Positions 43,564 to 52,199 of a DNA stretch of 64,000 bases are shown in pieces; position 1 is the first letter of the stretch, and each line of letters begins with the position of its first letter. The stretch comes from Streptomyces sp. NRRL F-2664 (GTDB lineage: Bacteria > Actinomycetota > Actinomycetes > Streptomycetales > Streptomycetaceae). The position numbers were made by a program, and so were the translations under genes. Under the pieces are notes generated by a model, which was not told the DNA's origin, ran no database searches, and worked only from the letters and a program-made list of their open reading frames with translations. The stretch lies in the NCBI RefSeq assembly GCF_000719345.1, contig NZ_JOFX01000002.1, positions 186,001-250,000 of the forward strand. The letters run 5' to 3'.

Positions 43564-44760
43564 TCAGCCGTCCCGGTACTTGGGTGCGGGCGGCGCGCTC
43601 ACGCCGGGCAGCACGGGCTGGAGGTGCTTGAGGTACGCCTTCATCCACGGGCTGTCATTGCCGCCCGCGCGGTAGTTCTCCAGCACCTTGTTGACCCGCC
43701 GGACCAGGTCCGGAGCGTCCTTGTTCATCGCGACCCCGTAGAACTCGCGGGTGAAGGGCGAGCCCACCAGACGCACCGAGGGGTCCTGCGCGGCCTGGCC
43801 GGCGGCGAGGGCGTTGTCCGTGATGATGCCGTCGACCTGGTGCAGCTGCAGCCGGACCAGGCAGTCCAGCTGGTTGGCGACGGTGACCGGCTGTGCTCCG
43901 TACGACTGCGCCTTGAGCGCGCTCTCCGCAGTGGAACCGGCCGCGACGCAGATCCGCTTGTCCTTCAGGGAGGCGTCGTACCCGGTGATCGGCGACCCCT
44001 TGGGGGCCAGGACCTGCTGTCCCGCCTCGAAGTAGGCCGTCGAGAAGGCGACGTCCTCCAGCCGCTTGCAGTTGATGGTCATGGTCCGCACGACGATGTC
44101 GACGCGGCCCTCCTGCAGGGCGGGGATGCGCTGGCTGGTGGGGATGGCCCGGTAGATGACCGCGTTCTCGTCGCCCAGGATGTCCTTGGCGATGGCCTTG
44201 ACCAGGTCGATGTCGAAGCCGTCGAGGCGGCCGCCCTCCGCGGTCTGGTTGCGGTACCCCCAGCGGAAGCTGTTCTGGTCCACACCCGCGACGAGCTTGC
44301 CCGCCGCCTTGATCCGCGCGATGGCCGCCCCGTCCACGTCGGACGGGCGCAGGCTGGCCTCGGGGTCCTGGCAGGTGTCGGTGAGGACCCATGGCGCCGC
44401 CGGGGCCGCCACCGCCGAGGCGGGTCGGCGCGGCACGCCCGGTGCGGTGTCCGGGGTCGCGTGGGCCAGCGGCAGCAGCACCGCCGCGGCCGTCACCGCG
44501 CAGGCGACGGCCATCGCGCTCACGCCGCCCCAGCCGCGCAGCCGTCCGGCGGCCCGCCGGAACCCGGACGCCCGGCCCCGGGTCCGCGTGCGGGCCCGGT
44601 GTTCCCCGAGCACCCCGTGATCCCCGAGCACGCTGTGTTCCTCACCCGCCCCGTGGTCTCCGAGTGCCTTGTGCCGCACGTGTTCCCCGTGCTGCGCACG
44701 GCGGTCGTACTCCCCTTGGCCCCCGGCGGCCCGCCTCGCCCGTATCCGCATCGCTCTCAC
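43564..44760 (-). CDS. glnH: GlnH-like glutamate/aspartate-binding protein
   Basis: This 398-residue protein starts at GTG 44760 (GTGA overlap with the upstream stop); ATG 44751 is possible. An unusual N-terminal basic extension of about 78 residues precedes one membrane or signal segment (about 80-102). The rest is a periplasmic-binding-protein fold of family 3: GKLVAGVDQNSFRWGYRN, GFDIDLVKAIA, GRVDIVVRTMTI and ICVAAGSTAESALK. No permease or ATPase gene is adjacent, which fits a sensor role with GlnX. Confidence 0.82.
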   Translation of the reverse strand: MRAMRIRARRAAGGQGEYDRRAQHGEHVRHKALGDHGAGEEHSVLGDHGVLGEHRARTRTRGRASGFRRAAGRLRGWGGVSAMAVACAVTAAAVLLPLAHATPDTAPGVPRRPASAVAAPAAPWVLTDTCQDPEASLRPSDVDGAAIARIKAAGKLVAGVDQNSFRWGYRNQTAEGGRLDGFDIDLVKAIAKDILGDENAVIYRAIPTSQRIPALQEGRVDIVVRTMTINCKRLEDVAFSTAYFEAGQQVLAPKGSPITGYDASLKDKRICVAAGSTAESALKAQSYGAQPVTVANQLDCLVRLQLHQVDGIITDNALAAGQAAQDPSVRLVGSPFTREFYGVAMNKDAPDLVRRVNKVLENYRAGGNDSPWMKAYLKHLQPVLPGVSAPPAPKYRDG

Positions 44761-46166
44761 CTGTACTCCGACAGCCTGCGCCCGATACCGAGCAGGGCCG
44801 CTGTCGCGCCGGCGACCACCAGGACCGCCGAACCCGTCACCAGGCCGCCCAGCGCGCCGATCCCGTCCCGGGCCGCGCGCGTGAACTCCCGCTGCTCATG
44901 GGCGACGGCCCGGTCCAGGGAGGCGTCCACCGTGTCGAAGGCGGCGCCGCTGCTCTCCTTGTGCTGCTCGTCGCCGACGACCTGGGACAGCGCGGCCTCG
45001 TAGTCGCCCTTCAAGTCCGCCTCCCGGGCCGCCGCGTGCCGCTGCTTCCACTGCTCCACGCCGTCCACGGCGCGGCTCACGGGCGACCGGCCGTCCTCGT
45101 CGTCGGCCAGCCGCAGCGCGGTCGCGAGCCCCGCGTCCAGCTGCTTCATGTTGTTCGCGAAGTCCACGTCGTACTTGTCGGACTTCTTGTCCTCGGCCAG
45201 TACGGCGCCCCGCGCGATCAGAGTCAGGTTCTCACTCGCGCGGGCCTGGAGGGAGGCGATCCGCGCGTCGTTGAGCACCTTCATCGACTCCTGCCCGTCC
45301 GTGCGGGCTTCACTCAGCGAGGAACGCGCCACCGTGTGGCCGACGGACAGCCAGAGCAGCACCACGGCGGAGGCCGCGGTCGCGGCCACCAGACCGTGGT
45401 TGAACACCCGGTTGGTGTGCCGGTAGTTGCGCCGCTGCGCCCACACCAGGGCGGCCAGGGCGAGCAGGCCGAGGCCCAGCGAGCCCACGGGCCAGGCGCG
45501 GGCGTCGTCGTCGTCGGTGTACAGCCGCCGGGTCTCCGCCTCGTAGAGCCGCTGGGCGGCCGGCAGCAGCTGGGTCGTCATCTGTTCGTTGGCGTAGCGG
45601 AGGTAGGCGCCGCCGAGCGGCAGGCCCTGTCGGTTGGTGGCCCGGGCCTGCTCGATCAGCCCGGTGTAGCGCGGCAGCTGCTCGCTCAGCAGGGTGATCT
45701 GCCGGCGGGACTCCTCGCTGCCGCCGGTGTTGGCGGCGGCACTCACCAGCAGGCGGGAGGCGTTGGCGATGTCCTTCTCGTAGCGCTCGCGGACCTCGCG
45801 CGGCTCCTGCGCGCCGAGCAGGAAGCCGCTGGAGGAGGTGGTGTCGGCGTCGGCCAACGAGCGGTAGATGCTGGCCGCGTCGGCGCTCAGCGGCTGGCTG
45901 CGTCCCACCACATCGTCGGCGGCGGTGGCCCGCTCGGCGACCTCCCACACGCTGACCATGCCGAACAGCATGATCAGGGCGGCCAGTACGGCGCCGATGA
46001 TCCGCAGCCGGCCCGGCTCGGTGGTGGCCGCCTCGCGCAGCCGCTGCACTCCCTCGGACCAGGCGGTGCGCCGTCCCGGTGGCCCGCCGGGCGACGGCGC
46101 CGGCGCACCGGAGGGCGGCGCGGAGGCACCACCCCCGGGCGCGGGCGCGCGTGAAGTGATTGCCAC
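44757..46166 (-). CDS. glnX: GlnX-like membrane sensor
   Basis: This 469-residue protein starts at GTG 46166 behind GGGGGAGG. A Pro-rich cytoplasmic start is followed by membrane segments at about 55-77, 220-240, 255-275 and 435-460. The extracytoplasmic helical regions between them are of the sensor type (SIYRSLADADTTSSSGFLL, EQMTTQLLPAAQRLYEAE). In M. tuberculosis the GlnX membrane protein links GlnH to PknG. Order GlnX-GlnH-(coiled-coil protein)-PknG supports the same pathway. It is first in the operon, so the promoter should lie in 46167-46374. Confidence 0.75.
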   Translation of the reverse strand: MAITSRAPAPGGGASAPPSGAPAPSPGGPPGRRTAWSEGVQRLREAATTEPGRLRIIGAVLAALIMLFGMVSVWEVAERATAADDVVGRSQPLSADAASIYRSLADADTTSSSGFLLGAQEPREVRERYEKDIANASRLLVSAAANTGGSEESRRQITLLSEQLPRYTGLIEQARATNRQGLPLGGAYLRYANEQMTTQLLPAAQRLYEAETRRLYTDDDDARAWPVGSLGLGLLALAALVWAQRRNYRHTNRVFNHGLVAATAASAVVLLWLSVGHTVARSSLSEARTDGQESMKVLNDARIASLQARASENLTLIARGAVLAEDKKSDKYDVDFANNMKQLDAGLATALRLADDEDGRSPVSRAVDGVEQWKQRHAAAREADLKGDYEAALSQVVGDEQHKESSGAAFDTVDASLDRAVAHEQREFTRAARDGIGALGGLVTGSAVLVVAGATAALLGIGRRLSEYR

Positions 46167-46374
46167 GGTGACCTCCCCCTCGGTCCTGTCGTCCCCCAGT
46201 CGGCGCCGGGGGTCCCCCTGCGCAGCAGCAGTATGGCCGTAGTGCCGGTGGACCACAGCACCCGGTGCTGGATCCGGGGCGATCCGCCCCCGCGGGTGCC
46301 TTTCGTCACCCCTTCACCGTCAATACGTCCTTACGGGCGCAACGGTTCCAGACCGGGCGCCTCCCGGGGCCGGT

Positions 46375-47361
46375 TCACCCGAAATGGGCACGGAGATTTC
46401 CGTGGGACTGCGCCGAGGCCCCGACCGCGTCCAGGCCCAGCAGTGCGGCGCCCAGGACCGGGGGCGCCGTGACGACGGTGACGCGGGCGCGCGGGGCCCG
46501 TTCGGCGAGGCCCGCCGCGATCCGGTCGTCGAGCCGCGCGTGCCGGGCAGTCAGCACTCCGCCGCCCAGCACCACCGGCACCTCCTCGCCCAACAGTCCC
46601 AGCCGACCCAGCGCCACCACGGCCATGGCGACGACCTCGTCCGCCTGGCGGTCCACCAGCGACAGCGCCACCGCGTCCCCGGCGGCGGCCACCTCGAACA
46701 TCACCGGCGCCAGTTCGTGCCGCCGTGCGGCCGGTACGCGGCCGAGGTGCAGCGCCTCGATCAGCGAGGCCATCGAGGCGTGGCCGAGACGGGCGGGCAG
46801 CGCCCGGGCCAGCTCCGTGGCCGCGCCCCGCCCGTCCTCCGCCCGGGCCGCGCACCACAGGGCCTCCTCGGCCAGCCCGCCCCCGCCGCCCCAGTCGCCG
46901 GAGATCCGCCCGATCGCGGGGAAGCGCGCGGTCCGCCCGTCCGGGGTCATGCCGACGCAGTTGATGCCCGCCCCGCACACGACCGCGACGCCGCGCGGCT
47001 CGGCGCCCGCGGGCAGTCCGGCGCGCAGCAGCGCGAAGGTGTCGTTGTGCACGGCGGTGGACCGCCCCCAGCCGCGGCGCCCGATCTCCTGCGCCAGCAG
47101 CCGCTCCTCCACCGGGAAGTCGGCGTTGGCGAGGCAGGCGGACACGTGCGCCGCGACGGGCCGGGCGCCGCCGGTGTGCAGCCCCGCCGAGGCCAGTGCC
47201 TCGGCGAGGACGTCCACGGCCGGCGCCACCCCGGTGCGGGGCGGCTGGAAGCCGCCGGCCCGCCCTTTGGCCAGCACGGACCCGTCGCGGCCGACGAGGG
47301 CGACGTCGGTCTTGCTGTTGCCCGCGTCGATCGCCAGGACCGGAGGGAGGGTCACGCCCAT
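46375..47361 (-). CDS. BadF/BadG-type amino-sugar kinase (N-acetylglucosamine kinase)
   Basis: This 328-residue protein starts at ATG 47361 with AAGGAG upstream, overlapping the GH4 gene by 10 bases. ASKHA-fold motifs: VLAIDAGNSKTDVAL, VHNDTFALL, VVCGAGINCVG, GRISGDWGGGGGL and VVLGGGVL. This family includes N-acetylglucosamine and related kinases. Coupling to a GH4 glycosidase and ROK repressor points to uptake and cleavage of an amino-sugar disaccharide. Confidence 0.8.
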   Translation of the reverse strand: MGVTLPPVLAIDAGNSKTDVALVGRDGSVLAKGRAGGFQPPRTGVAPAVDVLAEALASAGLHTGGARPVAAHVSACLANADFPVEERLLAQEIGRRGWGRSTAVHNDTFALLRAGLPAGAEPRGVAVVCGAGINCVGMTPDGRTARFPAIGRISGDWGGGGGLAEEALWCAARAEDGRGAATELARALPARLGHASMASLIEALHLGRVPAARRHELAPVMFEVAAAGDAVALSLVDRQADEVVAMAVVALGRLGLLGEEVPVVLGGGVLTARHARLDDRIAAGLAERAPRARVTVVTAPPVLGAALLGLDAVGASAQSHGNLRAHFG

Positions 47362-48626
47362 GGCAGGTGCTCCTTGTTGTGCGCGAGGAGCCGGTCGGTC
47401 AGCCCTTCGGCCAGGTCGTACTGGCCGATCAGCGGGTGCGCCAGCAGCGCCTTGAACACGCGGTCGCGGCCGCCCCGCAGGGCCGCGTCCAGCGCGAGGT
47501 CCTCGTACGCCGTCACGTGCTGGACCAGCCCGGAGAACAGCGGGTCCAGCCGCGGTACCGGCAGCGGTACGGGGCCGGTGCCGCCGGCGGCGCGGACGCG
47601 GGCCTGGACCTCGACGACGGCGTCGTCGGGCAGGAAGGGCAGGGTGCCGTTGTTGAGGGTGTTGACCACCTGCACGGCGGAGCCGGCGCCGCCGAGCAGT
47701 GCGGCCGCCAGGTCCACGGCCGCCTCCGAGTAGAAGGCGCCGCCCCGCTTCGCCAGCAGCGCGGGCTTCTCGTCGAGCGCCGGATCCGCGTAGAGGGCGA
47801 GCAGTTCGCGCTCCATCGCGGCGACCTCGGCGGCGCGCGAGGGCTTGGTCCCCAGTTCCCGTACGACGTCGTCGTGGGCGTAGAAGTAGCGCAGGTAGTA
47901 CGAGGGGACGACGCCCAGCCGGTCCAGCACGGTCCGCGGCAGCCGCAGGTCCGAGGCGACGGCCTCCGCGTGCGCGGCGAGCAGGCCGGGCAGCAGGTCC
48001 TCGCCGTCCGGGCCGCCCTTGCGCACGGCCAGCTCCCAGGTGAGGTGGTTGAGGCCCACGTGGTCCAGGTGGACGTCGGCGGGAGCGAGCCCGAGCAGGG
48101 CGGCGAACTTGCGCTGCAGGCCGATGGCGACGTTGCAGAGGCCGACGGCCCGGTGCCCGTCCCGCAGGAGGGCCCGGGTGACGATCCCGACCGGGTTGGT
48201 GAAGTCGATGATCCAGGCCTCGGGGGCGGCCCGGCGGATCCGTTCGGCGATGTCGAGGACCACCGGGACGGTGCGCAGGGCCTTGGCGAGCCCGCCCGCG
48301 CCGGTGGTCTCCTGTCCGATGCAGCCGCACTCCAGCGGCCAGGTCTCGTCCTGGAGCCGGGCGGCCTGCCCGCCGACGCGCAGCTGGAGGAGGACCGCGT
48401 CGGCCCCGGCGACGCCCGCGTCGAGGTCGGTGGTCGTGGTGACGAGGCCGGCGTGGCCCTGCCGGGCGAGGATCCGGCGGGCCAGGGCGCCGATCGGCTC
48501 CAGCCGGTCGGCGGCCGGGTCGATCAGCACCAGCTCGCCGACCGGGAGGGTGTCGCGCAGCCGTGCGAAGCCGTCGATGAGTTCGGGGGTGTAGGTGGAA
48601 CCGCCGCCCACCACTGCGAGTTTCAA
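47352..48626 (-). CDS. GH4 6-phospho-glycosidase
   Basis: This 424-residue protein starts at TTG 48626, giving the family N terminus MKLAVVGGGSTYTPEL with its NAD-binding GGGS loop. GH4 features include DFTNPVGIV, LCNVAIGL (metal-binding Cys), GLNHLTWE (metal-binding His) and VVNTLNNGTLPFLP. The enzymes use NAD+ and Mn2+ to cleave 6-phospho-glucosides by an elimination route. TTG as start may keep expression low. Confidence 0.88.
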   Translation of the reverse strand: MKLAVVGGGSTYTPELIDGFARLRDTLPVGELVLIDPAADRLEPIGALARRILARQGHAGLVTTTTDLDAGVAGADAVLLQLRVGGQAARLQDETWPLECGCIGQETTGAGGLAKALRTVPVVLDIAERIRRAAPEAWIIDFTNPVGIVTRALLRDGHRAVGLCNVAIGLQRKFAALLGLAPADVHLDHVGLNHLTWELAVRKGGPDGEDLLPGLLAAHAEAVASDLRLPRTVLDRLGVVPSYYLRYFYAHDDVVRELGTKPSRAAEVAAMERELLALYADPALDEKPALLAKRGGAFYSEAAVDLAAALLGGAGSAVQVVNTLNNGTLPFLPDDAVVEVQARVRAAGGTGPVPLPVPRLDPLFSGLVQHVTAYEDLALDAALRGGRDRVFKALLAHPLIGQYDLAEGLTDRLLAHNKEHLPWA

Positions 48627-48803
48627 CGTCGTCAGCCTTTCACGCCGGTCGGGGTGACTCCCTCGACGAACGCCTCCGGGGCGACGGGGAGAGGGCGGTC
48701 ACCGGGGCCGGGACCGGCACGGTCACGGCCATGGTCGGGGTCAGGTCCGTTCCGGTCGGGTTCCGGTCGGTTCCGCTCGGTGCGGTGCACCCCCTTGCAG
48801 GAC

Positions 48804-50084
48804 TCAGTCCATGTCCGGGCGTCCAGCCGGGGGGACGGTCACAGGGGTGGATCTGTGGGGCCGGGAGGTGTCGAAGACCTCGTCGCGGGTGACGGCCAGC
48901 GCGCTCTCCAGCGCGCCGTGCAGGACGGGCCGCTCCAGGACTTCACCCGGGACGAGCGGGGGGCAGGACGGGGCCAGTTCGGCGAGCTCGGCCTCCAGCA
49001 GCGCGTGCAGCGGTCGGCCGCCGGCGCTGATCGCGGCCCCGGCCAGCACCACGACTTCCGGGTCCACTACGGCGACCAGCGAGGCGAGGCCCGTGGCCAG
49101 GGCGGTGGCGTACTCCTGGAGGAAGCGCAGGTGCGCCCCCTCGGGCGCGGCGGCGGCCCGCGCGAGCAGTGCGACGGCGGCCGCGACCGCCGGGCCGTAC
49201 GGCGCGCCGGGTGGGGACGCGGTGGTGTCCGAGGGGGTCTCGACGCCCAGTTCCGCGGCGAGCCGGGGCAGCGCCGCCACGCCGGCCAGCTCCTGGTAGC
49301 CGCCGGAGTTCGCCCGGGTGACCCGGCGGACCAGGGGGCGGCCCGGCACGGGCAGGAAGCCCACCTCCCCCGCGCCGCCGGTCCGGCCGCGGTGCAGCCG
49401 CCCACCGAGGACCAGGGCGGCGCCGAGGCCCTGCTCGTTCCACAGCAGGACGAAGTCCTCGCGGCCGCGGGCCGCGCCGAGGCGCTGCTCGGCGACGGCG
49501 GCGAGGTTGACGTCGTTGTCGTACGCGACGGGCATCGGCAGGGCTGCCGCCAGGTCGTCGAGGAGGGTGGGGGAGTGCCAGCCGGGGAGGTGGCCGGCGT
49601 AGCGCAGCCGGCCGGTCTGCGGGTCGAAGGCGCCGGGCGTGGCGACGACCACGCGGTGCAGGTCCGAACGGTGCAGCCCGGCGGCCTCGACGGCCCCGTC
49701 GAGGGCCTCGGCCACCTGGTGCACGGCGTCGGCGCCACCGGCGCAGCGGACCTCGTGGGTGGTGACGACGGTGCCCGTGAGGTCGGCGACGGCCGCGAGG
49801 ATGCGCTCCGGGGTGACGTCGAGGCCGCCGACGTACGCGGCCCGCGGGTTGACGGCGTACAGCTGGGCACTGGGGCCGGGGCGGCCGCCGTCCGTGCCGG
49901 TGGCCACGACCAGGCCGGCGGCCTCCAGCCGGGCCAGCACCTGGGAGGCGGTCGGCTTGGACAGCCCGGTCAGGTGGCCGATGCGGGTCCGCGACAGGGG
50001 GCCGTGCGCCAGGAGGAGGTCGAGAGCGGCCCGGTCGTTCATGGCGCGCAGCAGGCTGGGCGTTCCGGGTGTGGCGGCGGGCAT
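48804..50084 (-). CDS. ROK-family transcriptional repressor
   Basis: This 426-residue protein starts at ATG 50084 behind GAGGAGAG. An N-terminal winged helix (PLSRTRIGHLTGLSKPTASQVL, about 30-52) is followed by a sugar-kinase-like domain with GGLDVTPERI, NDVNLAAVAEQ, LGAALVLGG and VVLAGAAISAGG. The Cys-rich zinc motif usual in ROK proteins (CxCGxxGC) is replaced by VPGRPLVRR. It probably controls the neighbouring GH4/kinase genes and itself through the palindrome at 50110-50122. Confidence 0.88.
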   Translation of the reverse strand: MPAATPGTPSLLRAMNDRAALDLLLAHGPLSRTRIGHLTGLSKPTASQVLARLEAAGLVVATGTDGGRPGPSAQLYAVNPRAAYVGGLDVTPERILAAVADLTGTVVTTHEVRCAGGADAVHQVAEALDGAVEAAGLHRSDLHRVVVATPGAFDPQTGRLRYAGHLPGWHSPTLLDDLAAALPMPVAYDNDVNLAAVAEQRLGAARGREDFVLLWNEQGLGAALVLGGRLHRGRTGGAGEVGFLPVPGRPLVRRVTRANSGGYQELAGVAALPRLAAELGVETPSDTTASPPGAPYGPAVAAAVALLARAAAAPEGAHLRFLQEYATALATGLASLVAVVDPEVVVLAGAAISAGGRPLHALLEAELAELAPSCPPLVPGEVLERPVLHGALESALAVTRDEVFDTSRPHRSTPVTVPPAGRPDMD

Positions 50085-50109
50085 GCGGCTCTCCTCACCG
50101 AGGTCTGTC

Positions 50110-50122
50110 AGGTAACTTTCCT
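50110..50122. promoter_or_regulatory. ROK operator upstream of its own gene
   Basis: AGGTAACTTTCCT is a 13-base palindrome with one mismatch, 25 bases before the ROK start. It closely resembles the AGGAAAGTTTCCT-type site bound by the ROK regulator CsnR. A TTGACA at about 50135-50140 (minus strand) lies just upstream, so binding would block the promoter. Confidence 0.65.
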
Positions 50123-50212
50123 ATTGGTGTCGGCCCGTGTCAACGCCGCTGCCCCGCGGGCCGGGTCCGTGCGGACCCCGCCCGCGGGGCAGCGGGAGCA
50201 GTGGCGTGGAGG

Positions 50213-51295
50213 CTACTTGGTGATCCGCGGTCCGGACGGGGACGGGATCGGGGCGGTGGCCAGGGACTGCGGCGAGGCGGGGTTCGCCAGCGCGGAGGGC
50301 GCGGCGACGGAGGCCGTCGGGTCCGCCGGGGCCCCGTCCTCGTCGTCCGTGGCCGGCACGCCGCCGATGATCCGGATGCCCGCGGCGTCGAAGGCCTCCT
50401 TGATCCGCCAGCGCAGCTCGCGCTCCACCGCGAACTGCTGGCCCGGCATCGTCTTCGCGGACACCTTCACCGTCATCGAGGCGAGCAGCACCTCGTCCAG
50501 GCCCAGCACCTCCACCGGACCCCACAGGCGCTCGTCCCAGGGCGACTCCTTCGCCAGCGAGTCGGCGACCTGCTGCACCACCTCGCGGATCCGCGTGAGG
50601 TCCTCCGAGGGCTTCACCTGCACGTCCACGGTCGCGGTCGCCCAGCCCTGGCTGAGATTGCCGATCCGCTTGATCTCGCCGTTGCGCACGTACCAGATCT
50701 CGCCGTTGTCCCCGCGCAGCTTCGTCACCCGCAGGCCCACCTCGATGACCTCGCCCGACGCCACCCCGGCGTCGATCTTGTCACCCACGCCGTACTGGTC
50801 CTCCATGATCATGAAGACGCCGGAGAGGAAGTCCGTCACCAGGTTGCGCGCACCGAAACCGATGGCTACACCGGCGACACCGGCACTGGCCAGCAACGGG
50901 GCCAGATCGATCTTCAGGGCGGCGAGGACCATCAGCGCGGCCGTGCCGAGGATCAGGAAGGACGCCACCGACCGCAGCACGGACCCGATCGCCTCGGACC
51001 GCTGGCGGCGCCGCTCGGCGTTGACCAGCAGCCCGCCGAGCGCGGTGCCCTCGACCGCCTCGGCGCTGGTGTTCATCCGGTTTATGAGCTTGGTCAGCGC
51101 CTTGCGGACGACCGAGCGGACCACGGCGGCTATCACCACGATCAGCAGGATCCGCAGACCGATGCTCAGCCAGGTGGCCCAGTTCTGCTCGATGAAGCTG
51201 GCGGCCTCGGTGACGCTCTCCTGCGCCTCCTTGACCGAGGCGGGCGCGTCCGGGACATCGGCTGCCAGCGGCAGCAGAGCGGCGGGCCAGGGCAC
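50213..51295 (-). CDS. mscS: MscS-family mechanosensitive channel
   Basis: This 360-residue protein starts at GTG 51295 behind TGGAGG. Three membrane segments span about 38-60, 98-120 and 125-150. The pore helix and beta-domain signature reads LLASAGVAGVAIGFGARNLVTDFLSGVFMIMEDQYGVGD. A soluble cytoplasmic domain and a Pro/Ser/Ala-rich tail (about 320-360) follow. It opens under membrane tension on osmotic downshift. Confidence 0.9.
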   Translation of the reverse strand: MPWPAALLPLAADVPDAPASVKEAQESVTEAASFIEQNWATWLSIGLRILLIVVIAAVVRSVVRKALTKLINRMNTSAEAVEGTALGGLLVNAERRRQRSEAIGSVLRSVASFLILGTAALMVLAALKIDLAPLLASAGVAGVAIGFGARNLVTDFLSGVFMIMEDQYGVGDKIDAGVASGEVIEVGLRVTKLRGDNGEIWYVRNGEIKRIGNLSQGWATATVDVQVKPSEDLTRIREVVQQVADSLAKESPWDERLWGPVEVLGLDEVLLASMTVKVSAKTMPGQQFAVERELRWRIKEAFDAAGIRIIGGVPATDDEDGAPADPTASVAAPSALANPASPQSLATAPIPSPSGPRITK

Positions 51296-51580
51296 GACAG
51301 GAACCTCCAGATGTAGCGGTCTGCCCGCCGGGGGTCCCCTCGGACGGAGTCCGCGGGCGGATGTGCGGGGCAGACCATCCACACTAACGGGGCAATCCCT
51401 CCACCTTGGCGCCCTGTTCGAGGGAGAGACCAGACTCACCCGGGGATGACCGACTGTGGTTGAAAACACCTCGGACCCGTTACGGGCGAGTGGTGGCGCT
51501 TCGACCAGCCGTAAGGAGAGACTGGAGAGCAGATCGTCCCGGCGCGAGCCACGCGCCGCCGGCGTACAAGGAGGCAGTCC

Positions 51581-52123
51581 GTGCCGCACGTCCTGGTCCT
51601 CAACGCGTCGTACGAGCCCCTCGGCGTCGTACCGCTCCGCCGCGCGCTCGTCCTCGTCCTGGAGAACAAAGCGGTCTCCCTGGAGGAATCCGGCGCCTAT
51701 CTGCACAGCGCGACAAGGGTCGTCCCCGCGCCCAGCGTGGTACGGCTCAAGCGCTTCGTGCGGGTCCCCTACCGGGGGCCCGTTCCACTCACCCGGCGCG
51801 CCCTGTTCGCGCGGGACGGAGGCCGCTGCATGTACTGCGGCGCCGTCGCCACCAGCGTCGACCACGTCATTCCGCGCAGCCGGGGCGGACAGCACGTCTG
51901 GGACAACGTCGTCGCGGCGTGCCGGCGCTGCAACCACGTCAAGGCCGACCGGCACCTGCTGGAACTGGGCTGGCGCCTGCGCCACCAGCCTGCCCCGCCC
52001 TCGGGGCTGGCCTGGCGCATCATCGGCACCGGGCACCGCGACCCCCGGTGGATGCCCTACCTGCAGCCCTACGGTGCCGACGACGCGCTGGAACGGATCG
52101 GGATCGGCGTCGCGGCCTCGTAG
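51581..52123 (+). CDS. HNH endonuclease
   Basis: This 180-residue protein starts at GTG 51581 behind AAGGAGG. It contains CMYCGAVATSVDHVIPRSRGG (zinc Cys pair and catalytic DH), then NNVVAACRRCNHVKADRHL with the second Cys pair (CRRC) and the final His. The motif set is complete. Chromosomal copies of this short type are conserved in actinobacteria; a repair or host-defence role is not established. Confidence 0.85.
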   Translation: MPHVLVLNASYEPLGVVPLRRALVLVLENKAVSLEESGAYLHSATRVVPAPSVVRLKRFVRVPYRGPVPLTRRALFARDGGRCMYCGAVATSVDHVIPRSRGGQHVWDNVVAACRRCNHVKADRHLLELGWRLRHQPAPPSGLAWRIIGTGHRDPRWMPYLQPYGADDALERIGIGVAAS

Positions 52124-52199
52124 CAACCGCCGGACGGATCGCCCCGCCCCTGCGCTGCGCCGGCCGCCCGGAGGGCGGGCGGGACCGCGCGGCCACGAC

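Noticed and set aside
43432..45003. Plus-strand frames opposite GlnH/GlnX
   Set aside because: No domain content; the minus strand has clear binding-protein and membrane features.
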